Assembly (NCBI RefSeq): GCF_000426725.1
Contig: NZ_AUFX01000014.1
Location: 83,970 to 147,969, forward strand
From: Sporocytophaga myxococcoides DSM 11118
Lineage (GTDB): Bacteria > Bacteroidota > Bacteroidia > Cytophagales > Cytophagaceae
Length of the DNA: 64,000 bases
Direction of reading: 5' to 3'
This document shows positions 18,750-28,002 of this stretch, in pieces (position 1 is the stretch's first letter; each line of letters begins with the position of its first letter). A program made the translations under genes and the position numbers. The notes under the pieces were generated by a model. That model was not told the origin of the DNA, did no database searches, and saw nothing but the letters and a program-made list of their open reading frames with translations.

Positions 18750-19808
18750 GTTACATTTAACTGTCTTTAGCTTGTCAATTTTTCCTGATGCTGTGTATTC
18801 AAAATTTTGACAAAATTTTAAATACCTTGGAACTTCATATTTGGGCAATTCTTTTTGTAATAATTGAAGTATTTCTGATTTTGAACTTTCAAAGCCTTCA
18901 TAATAAAAGGCCAAGGCTTCTCCCAGCTTTTCATCAGATTGTTTAGCTAAAAAGAAATTTCCTCCAAAATTTCTCTCTTTCAGGATTCTGTTAATTTTAT
19001 CTTCAATGGATTCTATCTGAAGTTTAATTCCACCTGAATTTATAATATTATCAATCCTCCCAAGCCATGTGAATTCTCTTTCAGAATGAAATTGAACAAG
19101 ATCATTGGTCGTAATCCATTGATTCTTGGTTACAATACCTTTAATTTCCAAACAGCCCCTCAAATCTAATCTGGTCTCTATATCTTCAAATACATTAAAA
19201 TAATCTGATTGCTGTGGACCATTTAATAATTTTAAAGCTATATGGCTTACCGTTTCTGTCATCCCATAAGTACTGTATATAGGCACATTTAAGGTTTGAA
19301 GCCGGGCTTTCAATGTTTCTGAAACTGCAGCTCCACCTACAATAACAGCTTTTAACTTATTTAGCCTTGCTGAGCTTTCAGGATTGTTCAAAATTGTTTC
19401 CAGCTGGAGCGGAACTATGGCTGTAAAATCAAATTCAAAATTATTGGGAATTGATTTAAAGGGATCTGAAACAGGAGGAATAATATAGGAATTAAACCCT
19501 TCTACCAATGTTCGGACAAGCATCATTTTACCACCAATCATATTCGTATTGATGCAAACTAGGGCCCTGTCGCCGGATTTCAGTTTAAGTGCTTTTATTG
19601 TGGCCCTTGCACTTGCTTCCATTTGTACTCTGCTTATTTCAATGATTTTAGGCTCTGAGGTAGAGCCTGAAGTTTGAAGAAAAAATATATCTTTATTATC
19701 CCACCAGTCCCTTAAAAAAGAGATTGTTGTGGATTCATATTCATCGGAGGAGGTGAAAAGATCCAGCTTTTCTAATTCAATTTTTCGATTATTCAGATAG
19801 ATATCCAC
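18744..19808 (-). CDS. menE: o-succinylbenzoate-CoA ligase
   Basis: Adenylates o-succinylbenzoate and forms its CoA thioester in menaquinone synthesis. 354 aa, shorter than the roughly 450-490 aa of many MenE, as is common in Bacteroidota. ANL-superfamily motifs are FLQTSGSTSEPK (P-loop-like A3), STYGMTET (A5), WITTNDL, WLGRIDNIINSGGIKL (A7-A8) and the C-terminal Lys in ASGKIDKLK. The start is GTG at 19808. The 99 bp to menD are open in the same frame but hold no ATG/GTG/TTG, so an earlier start is unlikely. Confidence 0.9.
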   Translation of the reverse strand: MDIYLNNRKIELEKLDLFTSSDEYESTTISFLRDWWDNKDIFFLQTSGSTSEPKIIEISRVQMEASARATIKALKLKSGDRALVCINTNMIGGKMMLVRTLVEGFNSYIIPPVSDPFKSIPNNFEFDFTAIVPLQLETILNNPESSARLNKLKAVIVGGAAVSETLKARLQTLNVPIYSTYGMTETVSHIALKLLNGPQQSDYFNVFEDIETRLDLRGCLEIKGIVTKNQWITTNDLVQFHSEREFTWLGRIDNIINSGGIKLQIESIEDKINRILKERNFGGNFFLAKQSDEKLGEALAFYYEGFESSKSEILQLLQKELPKYEVPRYLKFCQNFEYTASGKIDKLKTVKCNK

Positions 19809-19907
19809 TTTGTCAGTACTAAAGTTTTTTAAAAGGATCTTGTTTACAAGTCTTTCAGTATATCTAAAATAAAATACCCGTTGTAAGTCAAAAAAAATTA
19901 CAAGTAC

Positions 19908-21593
19908 TTACTTCCCATATTTCTCTTTAATCTTCTGCTTAAAGAAATTGAAAATTTTAGTATTGTTATCTATACTGGTTTCTATTTCTAAAATCTTTGA
20001 TTTACCAGAACTCGCTAATAGCTTTGGCAAGGTAGTCTTCAGAGATTCACTGTCGTTGCTGTATAGGTATTCAAGATTAAATTCTTTTGCAATATTATCA
20101 GCTTTCAGAGTTTGATTGGTAATAAAATAGTCAGACGCTTCTTTCAGATTTTTAGGGCCATCAATCATGTTAAAGATACCGCCACCATGATTATTTAGTA
20201 AAACAATCCTTAAATTATCAGGCATGTAGTTATTCCAAAAGGCATTTCTGTCATAAAAAAAAGCAAGGTCTCCAGTTATAAGAAATACCAGCTTTTCAGT
20301 TCCTAAAGCATTGCCAACAGCAGTGCTGAGCACTCCATCTATTCCGCTTGTACCTCTGTTTGCTCTTACAATAGTTCCCGATTTGATAAAGCTTCCAAAG
20401 TAATTCGCATATCTAACAGGCATACTGTTGGATAAATGAAGAATATTTTCACGAGATAATTTTTTTATGACTTCAAAAGCTGCTTCAAATTCGGAAAATT
20501 CAGTTGGTGAATGAAAGAAGTTTTTAAGAAGGGTCAAACCTTTCTTATCCATATCAATCCAATTCTTCAGCCATTCATCGTTTTTCAGGTCAGCTTTAAA
20601 TGTATGAAAAAAAGATTTCGGTTCAACAGGAATAATATGCGAAAGACTTTGATAGGTGTCAGCACCTTCCCCGGAAGGATCTATATGCCAATGATGTTTG
20701 GGTTTGTATTTTCTTAGAAAAGATTTCAGACTTTTAGATAGTACTGATTGTCCAAATGTGATAAGCAAATCTGGTGATAGCTTTTCTAATGCAGGTTCTC
20801 CTGAAAGAATTATATCAATGTTTTGTATTGCATTCTTACAATGAAGATTGGCAATAGGTTCAGCCCATAGGGGAATTCTATGATATTCTGTAAATTCAGA
20901 TACTGCAGTATTCAGTTCTGTATCATTATTGTTTTGGCCGCTTAGCAATACTACTTTCTCACTTTGATTAAATAATTGTGTAAGTTGTTGCAGACCTAAT
21001 ATGTCAATTTCAGATTGAGCCTTTACTTTTTCAATTATTCTAACAGCAGAATATTTTACATCACTGCTGTTTTTAGGATAAAATGGCTCGCGTAAAGGTA
21101 TATTAATATGTACAGGGCCTTTAGGATAGGACTCAGCTAAGTTTATAGCCTCAGAAATACTTCTTTGAATATGCCAGGCCGAATCAGGGTTTTGATGATC
21201 TGTTGGAAGCTGGAAGAATCTTTTTACATGGCTTCCATAAATATTTTGCTGTCTGATAGTCTGTCCGTCTTGCTGATCCACCCATTCCGGAGGTCTATCA
21301 GCAGTCAGTATTATCAACGGTATTTGTTGGTAAAAAGCTTCAGCTACAGCAGGGGAATAATTAAGTGAAGCAGTACCGCTTGTACATAAAAGCCCAACTG
21401 GTTTTTGGGTTTCAAGAGATAAGCCTAATGCAATAAATGCTGCCGATCTTTCATCTGTAATTGTCCTGCTAGTCAAGCCGGGGTGGTTGACTATGGCTAC
21501 AGTAAGCGGAGCACAGCGAGAGCCGGGTGATAATATAAAGTTATTAAGACCTTTTTTAGAGCAGATTTCTGCAATATTATAAATTGATTCCAC
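19908..21593 (-). CDS. menD: SEPHCHC synthase (ThDP-dependent)
   Basis: Condenses isochorismate with 2-oxoglutarate to 2-succinyl-5-enolpyruvyl-6-hydroxy-3-cyclohexene-1-carboxylate. 561 aa, full length. The N-terminal LSPGSRCAPLTVAI and the catalytic Glu in TDERSAAF are typical. The ThDP diphosphate motif is GDLAFFYDRNAFW...LRIVLLNNHGGGIF, with RGTSGIDGVLSTAVG before it. Five bp separate it from menF. Cytoplasmic. Confidence 0.96.
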   Translation of the reverse strand: MESIYNIAEICSKKGLNNFILSPGSRCAPLTVAIVNHPGLTSRTITDERSAAFIALGLSLETQKPVGLLCTSGTASLNYSPAVAEAFYQQIPLIILTADRPPEWVDQQDGQTIRQQNIYGSHVKRFFQLPTDHQNPDSAWHIQRSISEAINLAESYPKGPVHINIPLREPFYPKNSSDVKYSAVRIIEKVKAQSEIDILGLQQLTQLFNQSEKVVLLSGQNNNDTELNTAVSEFTEYHRIPLWAEPIANLHCKNAIQNIDIILSGEPALEKLSPDLLITFGQSVLSKSLKSFLRKYKPKHHWHIDPSGEGADTYQSLSHIIPVEPKSFFHTFKADLKNDEWLKNWIDMDKKGLTLLKNFFHSPTEFSEFEAAFEVIKKLSRENILHLSNSMPVRYANYFGSFIKSGTIVRANRGTSGIDGVLSTAVGNALGTEKLVFLITGDLAFFYDRNAFWNNYMPDNLRIVLLNNHGGGIFNMIDGPKNLKEASDYFITNQTLKADNIAKEFNLEYLYSNDSESLKTTLPKLLASSGKSKILEIETSIDNNTKIFNFFKQKIKEKYGK

Positions 21594-21598
21594 AAGTA

Positions 21599-22807
21599 TT
21601 ATTGAAGATGATCAAAAAGCGATTCTAAAGTGTACATTTTATGATTGGTTTCTTCCAATTCATTGGCAGCCACTGAATCTTTTGTAATACCGGCACCTGC
21701 AAAGAAGGTCACTTTCCCTGATTGAATTTTGCAGCATCGGATATTTACATAAATACTAGTTTCGTTATTTATTTTGATTGGTCCAAGAAACCCTGTAAAT
21801 AGTTCTCTGTCATAATTTTCCACTTCTTTTATGAAATTCATGGCAGGCTCTTTGGGAGTGCCACATACAGCAGAAGTAGGGTGAAGTAGTTTTAACATGC
21901 TGAATAAAAGATCAGGGAACGGAACTTCATTGATATTAACAGTAAAATCTGTTCTCAGATGAAAAAGATTCCCCGCCTGAACAGTCCTTGGTCCTTCATC
22001 ATCATATTCCCGTAGTCGGATAGATTTAAAACAATTGATGATGTACCGACTTACTATTGCCTGCTCTTCAATTTCCTTTTGTGTCCAGACAACTTCATTA
22101 AGTTTTTGAATGCTGGTTACAGGTTTGGTTGCAGCTAAAGCTATTGTTTTGAAGATATTATCTTTGGAAACACTGATAAGCAATTCAGGAGTGGCTCCAA
22201 TCCATGTTCCCAATGTCGGATGACTTACCAGGGAAGTGAACGCCTGAGGATGTTTTTGGCAAAGCTGAAGATAGAATTGAAAAGGATTAAATCCAGCAGG
22301 AAGTTCTTTCTCTTTTGATCTGGAAAGGACAATTTTCTTAAATTGTTCTTTTTGAATTTCTTCAACAGCTTTTTCTACCTGTGTTTTGAATTCCTGAGGC
22401 TGACTTGTATGTGACCTTTTCGAGGTAAGTTTTTCCTGATGGATAGACGTAAACTCATTGTAATGATATTCGAATTTATCAGCCAGATCAATATTGGGAA
22501 TATTATTTACTTGTATTTCGCTTTCAGAAGAATTGAAATAAATGTCAGGTCTGATCAGAATAGTTTCTTTTAAGTCCGGGTTGATAAATGGACTTAAAAG
22601 AAATCCAGGTTCAATGTTTTCATTAAACTCAACTTTATTAAGAGTTTCTGAAAAGTCAATGATGATGGAAATATCATTCCTCCCTGGTTCTCTCCATACA
22701 GCGACAGCAAGTCCAAGGTTAAAAGAAGCGGTGAATAATCGCTCCAGTGTTTCTTCAACCCGATCAAAACTTTGAATAAAGTCAGTGCGGGTACTCAATC
22801 CCTTCAT
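21599..22807 (-). CDS. menF: isochorismate synthase
   Basis: Converts chorismate to isochorismate, the entry step to menaquinone. Chorismate-binding domain signatures are KEQFKKIVLSRSKE, SHPTLGTWIGATPELL, LHPTSAVCGTPKEPA and ENYDRELFTGFLGPI. I choose the ATG at 22807 (402 aa); the frame extends to a TTG at 22864 but that would overlap menI and add a Cys-rich, unconserved stretch. EntC and salicylate synthases share the fold; the adjacent menD settles the role. Confidence 0.93.
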   Translation of the reverse strand: MKGLSTRTDFIQSFDRVEETLERLFTASFNLGLAVAVWREPGRNDISIIIDFSETLNKVEFNENIEPGFLLSPFINPDLKETILIRPDIYFNSSESEIQVNNIPNIDLADKFEYHYNEFTSIHQEKLTSKRSHTSQPQEFKTQVEKAVEEIQKEQFKKIVLSRSKEKELPAGFNPFQFYLQLCQKHPQAFTSLVSHPTLGTWIGATPELLISVSKDNIFKTIALAATKPVTSIQKLNEVVWTQKEIEEQAIVSRYIINCFKSIRLREYDDEGPRTVQAGNLFHLRTDFTVNINEVPFPDLLFSMLKLLHPTSAVCGTPKEPAMNFIKEVENYDRELFTGFLGPIKINNETSIYVNIRCCKIQSGKVTFFAGAGITKDSVAANELEETNHKMYTLESLFDHLQ

Positions 22808-22821
22808 CCGATAAGTGTATT

Positions 22822-23241
22822 TTACTTTTTTGGTACTATGGCAACAGTTAGTCTGCTGATACAAACTAATTCTTTTTTTTCATTTTCAATTCTGATATCC
22901 CAGATGTGTGTATTTTTCCCAAAGTGAATAAGAGATGCTCTGCCATATACATAGCCGCTACGAACGCTTTTAACATGGTTTGCGTTGATCTCCAGGCCAA
23001 ATGGAGAAAATTGTTCAAGATTCACACATGATGCCGAACCGATGGATCCTAGTGTTTCAGCAAGTACAACTGACGCTCCTCCGTGCAGAAATCCCATTGG
23101 TTGATGGGTACGGTTATCTACGGGCATTTTGCCAATGATATAGTCTGCACCGACTTCAATGTATTCAATCCCTAAATACTCTACCATTGTATTTTTAGAT
23201 AGATTATTAAGGTCTTGAACAGTAATGTTGGGATTAATCAT
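22822..23241 (-). CDS. menI: 1,4-dihydroxy-2-naphthoyl-CoA thioesterase (hotdog fold)
   Basis: Hydrolyses DHNA-CoA in menaquinone synthesis. 139 aa. It closely follows E. coli MenI (YdiI) from memory: QPMGFLHGGASVVLAETLGSIG carries H53 and the catalytic Glu E62, and LEINANHVKSVRSG and ISRLTVAIV match the rest of the hotdog. First gene of the menI-menF-menD-menE run. A general PaaI-type thioesterase is the alternative, but the men context is strong. Confidence 0.88.
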   Translation of the reverse strand: MINPNITVQDLNNLSKNTMVEYLGIEYIEVGADYIIGKMPVDNRTHQPMGFLHGGASVVLAETLGSIGSASCVNLEQFSPFGLEINANHVKSVRSGYVYGRASLIHFGKNTHIWDIRIENEKKELVCISRLTVAIVPKK

Positions 23242-23281
23242 TATTTTGCAATACTATATTAAGTACAAAAGTAGAAGAAAA

Positions 23282-23911
23282 TTGAAAACGAAAAAAATTT
23301 ACCTTTTAAGACATGGCCAGACAGATTATAATCTGAAAGGAATTGTTCAGGGGAGTGGAGTAGATACAGATCTGAATGAGACGGGCCATAATCAGGCAAA
23401 GGCATTTTATAATTCATATAGAAATGTTCCGTTTGATAAAATTTATATTTCTGCGTTAAAACGAACCAAACAATCCGTTCAACCATTTATAAATCTGGGT
23501 ATTTCTTTTGAAACATTGAAAGGACTCAACGAAATCAACTGGGGCAATAAAGATGGCCAGATGATAAGTGTTGATGAAAATACACAATACTGGCAGCTGG
23601 TAAAAGGTTGGAACTCCGGAAATTTTGACCTCAAAATGGACGGTGGCGAAAGTCCTCGTGAAGTCGAGAAAAGACTTTTAGATGCATGGAATCACATTAT
23701 TTCTAACGATAAAGAAGAAAATGTTTTAATATGCATGCACGGACGGGCTTTGAGGATTTTACTTGCATCCATACTGCACAATGATTTGAGTAAAATGGAA
23801 ACATTTGAACATCATAATCTTGGCTTATATATCCTGACTTATTCCGGCGATACAGGGCTTGTGATTGAAAAATCAAATTGCATGGAACATTTGAAAAATT
23901 TATTTTGTTAA
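23282..23911 (+). CDS. histidine phosphatase (phosphoglycerate mutase superfamily)
   Basis: Phosphatase or mutase with the RHG motif YLLRHGQTDYN near the N-terminus, the acid region EINWGNKDGQ, and the second His in MHGRALRILL. The frame opens at an ATG (23225) that lies inside the divergent menI start; the residues before KTKKIYLLRHG look unconserved, so I place the start at TTG 23282 (209 aa). Alpha-ribazole phosphatase (CobC), a broad phosphatase, or a menaquinone-linked role are all possible; substrate unknown. Confidence 0.85.
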   Translation: MKTKKIYLLRHGQTDYNLKGIVQGSGVDTDLNETGHNQAKAFYNSYRNVPFDKIYISALKRTKQSVQPFINLGISFETLKGLNEINWGNKDGQMISVDENTQYWQLVKGWNSGNFDLKMDGGESPREVEKRLLDAWNHIISNDKEENVLICMHGRALRILLASILHNDLSKMETFEHHNLGLYILTYSGDTGLVIEKSNCMEHLKNLFC

Positions 23912-23948
23912 AAAAATCTGATATACATATATTTCCAAAATATGACTA

Positions 23949-23979
23949 TTCGTTCATGTAATGTTTTTCATTCATGAAT
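23949..23979. promoter_or_regulatory. direct repeat and palindrome upstream of the desaturase
   Basis: TTCGTTCATG (23949-23958) and TTCATTCATG (23967-23976) are near-identical direct repeats 18 bp apart (start to start). The second overlaps the palindrome ATTCATGAAT (23970-23979). This is a possible binding site for a lipid-responsive regulator (inference). Confidence 0.35.
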
Positions 23980-24036
23980 AGAATTTTTTCGTATTAGCAA
24001 AGAAAAGATTGAAATTATAATACCTAAATACCATAA

Positions 24037-25131
24037 ATGTTAGCAAAAGTAAAATTCATCGACGTTAAGAAAACTGGTTTTTTTTCTACCGTCAGAGAAA
24101 GAGTAGATAATTATTTTACAGAGAATAATATCTCGAAGACAGGTAACACTGCAATGTATTTTAAAACAGTGTTTTTTTTGGGAGGGTTAATGCTTTTCTA
24201 TGGATTAATAATCTCAAATCAATTCGGACTTATCACTATGTGGGTGCTTAGCGCACTGCTAGGGATGTTTGCTGCATTTATCGGATTTAATATTTGCCAT
24301 GATGCCATTCATGGGTCTTATTCTACCAATACCACGCTTAATAAGGTTTTAGGTTATTTATTTAACCTCATAGGTGCCAATGCTTATTTGTGGAGTATAG
24401 CACACAATGTAGTGCATCATACCTATACCAATATTCACGGTCATGATGAAGATATCGAAATCGCTCCCGGCCTTATCAGATTAAATCCTGAAGAAAAAGC
24501 GAGTAAGATACAAAGATATCAGCATTACTATGCCTTTTTTCTTTATAGTCTTGCAAGTCTTTCATGGGTAATGAGAAAAGATTATATCAAATTCTTTAAA
24601 AAGAATATTGGAACTCACGTGAATGACCATCCCAAAAAAGAATATGTAAAGCTGTTTTTGTTTAAGTTTTTATATTATGTTGCCTTTATAGTTCTTCCAC
24701 TTGTATTGGTTGATATTACGTGGTGGCAGTTCATTATAGGGTTCTTAACTATGCACTTTGCAGAAGGACTTGTACTAGGTCTTGTATTTCAACTTGCTCA
24801 CGTGGTTGAATTAACAGAGTTCCCTGATCCAAATGAAGATGGAAATATTGAAGAAGCCTGGGCAGTTCATCAAATGCGTACAACTGCGAATTTTGCAAGA
24901 AAAAGCCCTATAGCTTCATTCTTGTGCGGTGGATTGAATATGCAGGTTGAGCATCATTTATTTCCTAAAATTTGTCATATTCATTATCCGATAATTTCTG
25001 AGATAGTTAGAGAAACAGCTATTGAATTCGGTATTCCTTATCACGAATATCCAACTTTTGGAGAAGCTTTGGTGTCACATTTTAAGGTTCTGAAACGATT
25101 TAGCAGGCCGGAAATGGAAACAGCGGTCTAA
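24037..25131 (+). CDS. membrane fatty acid desaturase
   Basis: Di-iron integral membrane desaturase introducing a double bond into acyl chains. 364 aa with several hydrophobic segments. Three His boxes are HDAIH (88-92), HNVVHH (123-128) and QVEHH (303-307). The QxxHH form of the third box is typical of front-end/linoleoyl-CoA type desaturases (COG3239), yet no cytochrome b5 domain is fused. Regiospecificity is not predictable. Ends at a terminator. Confidence 0.9.
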   Translation: MLAKVKFIDVKKTGFFSTVRERVDNYFTENNISKTGNTAMYFKTVFFLGGLMLFYGLIISNQFGLITMWVLSALLGMFAAFIGFNICHDAIHGSYSTNTTLNKVLGYLFNLIGANAYLWSIAHNVVHHTYTNIHGHDEDIEIAPGLIRLNPEEKASKIQRYQHYYAFFLYSLASLSWVMRKDYIKFFKKNIGTHVNDHPKKEYVKLFLFKFLYYVAFIVLPLVLVDITWWQFIIGFLTMHFAEGLVLGLVFQLAHVVELTEFPDPNEDGNIEEAWAVHQMRTTANFARKSPIASFLCGGLNMQVEHHLFPKICHIHYPIISEIVRETAIEFGIPYHEYPTFGEALVSHFKVLKRFSRPEMETAV

Positions 25132-25175
25132 AAGAATGAGGTTAAATCCCTAAGAAATATTGATTTTAAGAAAAA

Positions 25176-25220
25176 TATCCCCACTCCTTTATATTTTCAG
25201 GGTGGGGATAGTACTTTTTG
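25176..25220 (+). terminator. terminator after the desaturase
   Basis: TATCCCCAC (25176-25184) pairs with GTGGGGATA (25202-25210). A short T-run follows at 25215-25219. Confidence 0.7.
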
Positions 25221-25333
25221 CGTTTTATTTTTAAATTTGGTCCGTTAAAAACTTGTTTTGAAAGGTAGTTTTACCCTATAATTACAGTTTAAGTTAATTT
25301 CTAAGCATTAATTAAACAATTGCATTTAGTACA

Positions 25334-26941
25334 ATGGCTGAAGTGATCAGAATGCCCAAGATGAGTGATACCATGACAGACGGTGTTATTGCTACGTGGC
25401 ATAAAAAAGTAGGAGACAAAGTAAAGTCCGGAGACGTACTTGCTGAGGTTGAAACTGACAAGGCTACAATGGAGCTGGAATCTTACGAGGATGGTACACT
25501 TTTATTTATAGGTGTAAAAGAAAAAGAATCAGCTCCTGTGGATGGAGTAATTGCTATCATTGGAAAAGATGGAGAGAATATCGACGGGCTACTCAGCAGC
25601 GTGGGTAAAGGTGGTGCAGCTCCTGCATCAGCTCCTTCAGAAACAAAAACTGAGCCTGCTCCTCAGAAAGCAGCAGCTAAAGTTGATACATCAAATATTA
25701 ATGCTGAAATAATCAGGATGCCTAAAATGAGTGATACCATGACAGAGGGTACCATCGTTGCTTGGCATAAAAAAGTAGGTGATAAAGTTAAATCCGGTGA
25801 CCTACTTGCAGAGGTAGCTACAGATAAAGCTACAATGGAGTTGGAATCATATAATGACGGCATATTATTATATGTAGGCGTTAAAGATGGAGAAGCAGTT
25901 GTTGTTGATGGTGTACTTGCCATCATAGGAGAGCAGGGCGCTGATTATCAGACATTACTTTCAGCTTCGGCTTCAGGTGCATCTTCAGCTGCTCCTGCAG
26001 CAAAAGAAGAGAAGAAAGAGAGTGCAGCTCCTCAGGCAACAGCACAGACATCTTCAGTTTCCAGTGGAGATCACAGATTGAAAGCTTCTCCTTTGGCTAG
26101 AAAAATTGCAAAAGACAAAGGTATTGATCTTAAGCAGGTTCACGGTTCAGGAGAGTTTGGCAGAATAGTTAAAAAAGACATTGAGAGCTTTAAAACTCCT
26201 GCAGCTGCACCACAAGCTACAGAAACTAAAACTGTTTCTGCTCCTGCATATGTAGGTCAGGAAAGTTTTGATGAGGTTCCTGTTTCTCAAATGAGAAAAA
26301 CGATAGCCAAGAGACTTGGCGAAAGTAAATTTGGTGCTCCTCACTTCTACCTGACCATGGAAGTAAACATGGATAAGGCTATCGAAGCCAGAGCAAGCAT
26401 CAACGAAGTCGCTCCTGTTAAAATTTCCTTCAATGACATGGTAATTAAAGCTACGGCAGCGGCTTTAAGAAAACATCCTAAAGTAAATTCATCATGGTTA
26501 GGAGATAAAATAAGATACAATCACCATATTCATATTGGTGTTGCGGTTGCGGTAGAAGAAGGTCTTTTAGTACCTGTTCTAAGATTTGCGGATAATAAAT
26601 CATTATCTCAAATTGGAACAGAAGTAAAAGAGTTAGGTGGAAAAGCTAAGAATAAAAAACTATCACCAGCTGAAATGTCTGGGAATACTTTCACTATTTC
26701 TAATCTGGGAATGTTTGGTATTGAAGAGTTTACAGCAATCATCAATCCTCCTGATGCAGCAATTTTAGCAGTAGGAGGTATTAAGCAACTTCCAATTGTT
26801 AAGAATGGTGAAATAAAAATTGGTAACGTGATGAAACTTACATTATCATGCGACCACAGAGCATTAGACGGAGCAGTTGGTTCTGCTTTCCTTCAAACTC
26901 TAAAAGAATTCTTAGAAGATCCGGTCAGAATTCTGGTTTAG
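25334..26941 (+). CDS. pyruvate dehydrogenase E2 (dihydrolipoamide acetyltransferase)
   Basis: Core of the pyruvate dehydrogenase complex. 535 aa with two lipoyl domains in tandem, each with ETDKATMELES/ATDKATMELES (lipoyl K43 and K165). Ala/Pro-rich linkers follow, then a peripheral subunit-binding domain (about 249-284, ASPLARKIAKDKGIDL), and a catalytic domain ending in CDHRALDGAVGSAFL (H508, D512). No E1 or E3 gene is adjacent; the fused E1 at 45244 is a possible but unproven partner. It is monocistronic. Confidence 0.94.
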   Translation: MAEVIRMPKMSDTMTDGVIATWHKKVGDKVKSGDVLAEVETDKATMELESYEDGTLLFIGVKEKESAPVDGVIAIIGKDGENIDGLLSSVGKGGAAPASAPSETKTEPAPQKAAAKVDTSNINAEIIRMPKMSDTMTEGTIVAWHKKVGDKVKSGDLLAEVATDKATMELESYNDGILLYVGVKDGEAVVVDGVLAIIGEQGADYQTLLSASASGASSAAPAAKEEKKESAAPQATAQTSSVSSGDHRLKASPLARKIAKDKGIDLKQVHGSGEFGRIVKKDIESFKTPAAAPQATETKTVSAPAYVGQESFDEVPVSQMRKTIAKRLGESKFGAPHFYLTMEVNMDKAIEARASINEVAPVKISFNDMVIKATAAALRKHPKVNSSWLGDKIRYNHHIHIGVAVAVEEGLLVPVLRFADNKSLSQIGTEVKELGGKAKNKKLSPAEMSGNTFTISNLGMFGIEEFTAIINPPDAAILAVGGIKQLPIVKNGEIKIGNVMKLTLSCDHRALDGAVGSAFLQTLKEFLEDPVRILV

Positions 26942-26954
26942 TAAAAAATAATAG

Positions 26955-26990
26955 AATAAGCCTCTCAACAACCGGGAGGCTTATTTGTTT
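26955..26990 (+). terminator. terminator after the E2 gene
   Basis: AATAAGCCTC (26955-26964) pairs with GAGGCTTATT (26976-26985), with an 11-nt loop. Confidence 0.75.
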
Positions 26991-27035
26991 ATAAGAGTGT
27001 AGTGCGTTTAAATTTTTTAAAGATTTTTAAGTAAA

Positions 27036-27578
27036 ATGGAAAAAATTAAATCAACAACTGTAATTTCTGTAATTCATAAAGGGGAAGTTGCAATCGGAGC
27101 TGATGGACAGGCAACACTTGGTAATACAATAGCCAAAAGTAATGTTAAGAAAATCAGAAGGTTATTTGATGGAAAGATTGTTTGTGGCTTTGCAGGCAGC
27201 ACTGCGGATGCTTTTACATTACTTGAAAGATTGGAGGAAAAGCTAAATTCCTATGGGGGAAATCTTAAAAGAGGGGCAATAGAGCTTGCAAAAGATTGGA
27301 GAACTGATAGATACCTTAGAAAATTAGAAGCAATGCTTATTGCAGCTGATAAAGATGAAATTTTGATTATCTCTGGAACTGGGGATGTAATTGAACCTGA
27401 CAATCAGATTGCTGCAATTGGTTCAGGGGCAATGTATGCTCAATCTGCAGCATTGGCTTTAAAAAAACATGCTGCTCATTTATCTGCAGAGGAAATAGTA
27501 AGAGAAAGTCTGAATATTGCAGGTGATATTTGTATTTATACCAATCATAACTTAATAATCGAGACGATTAAGCAATGA
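27036..27578 (+). CDS. hslV: HslV peptidase subunit of the HslUV protease
   Basis: Proteasome-like Thr peptidase working with the HslU ATPase. 180 aa. TTVISV aligned with the mature N-terminus of E. coli HslV puts the catalytic Thr at residue 7, after a six-residue propeptide. [40 protein letters not shown] and DICIYTNH are all HslV-specific. hslU is not in the window. The stop overlaps the next start by 4 bp (ATGA). Confidence 0.96.
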   Translation: MEKIKSTTVISVIHKGEVAIGADGQATLGNTIAKSNVKKIRRLFDGKIVCGFAGSTADAFTLLERLEEKLNSYGGNLKRGAIELAKDWRTDRYLRKLEAMLIAADKDEILIISGTGDVIEPDNQIAAIGSGAMYAQSAALALKKHAAHLSAEEIVRESLNIAGDICIYTNHNLIIETIKQ

Positions 27579-27916
27579 TTCAAATGTTGCACAATCCCAG
27601 ATGTACCAAGAGCAGACAGGCTTTGACTATTCTAACTGAATCCGGTGAAAATCCTCAAATAATAGAATACCTGAAAAATCCTCCTACAATCGAGGAACTG
27701 CAGGATATTATAATCAAGCTTAAAATAAAACCTGAAGAGTTGATTAGAAAAAAGGAACCTCTTTATATTGAAAATTATAAAGGAAAGTCCTTCACCGATA
27801 AGCAGTGGATTAAAATTTTATCAGAAAACCCTGTCCTTATAGAGCGTCCAATTTTAATAAAAGGTAATAAAGCTGTGATCGGCAGGGAAGAAGCTAAAGT
27901 GAGAGAACTACTGTAA
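27575..27916 (+). CDS. ArsC/YfgD-like arsenate reductase family protein
   Basis: 113 aa, glutaredoxin-fold. The N-terminal [11 protein letters not shown] supplies the nucleophile C10. Arg residues at R58 (ELIRKKE), R91 (ERPILI) and R104 (IGREEA) correspond to the ArsC arginine triad. Arsenate reduction is possible, but NPRCxKSR resembles YfgD-type proteins of unproven function. Translationally coupled to hslV by a 4-bp overlap. Confidence 0.85.
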   Translation: MIQMLHNPRCTKSRQALTILTESGENPQIIEYLKNPPTIEELQDIIIKLKIKPEELIRKKEPLYIENYKGKSFTDKQWIKILSENPVLIERPILIKGNKAVIGREEAKVRELL

Positions 27917-28002
27917 AATCTTTCATTCCATGCGATATCAAATGAGTTAATGTCTATATTAAATCCTCATTTTTTACTATATTCAGTAAAATTTGAGTAT
28001 TA

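Noticed and set aside
22808..22864. Extended N-terminus of MenF from TTG 22864
   Set aside because: Overlaps menI, Cys/Lys-rich and unlike the family; ATG 22807 gives a normal MenF start.
26020..26340. Ala/Pro-rich low-complexity stretch as an insertion
   Set aside because: It is the normal flexible linker region of an E2 protein.
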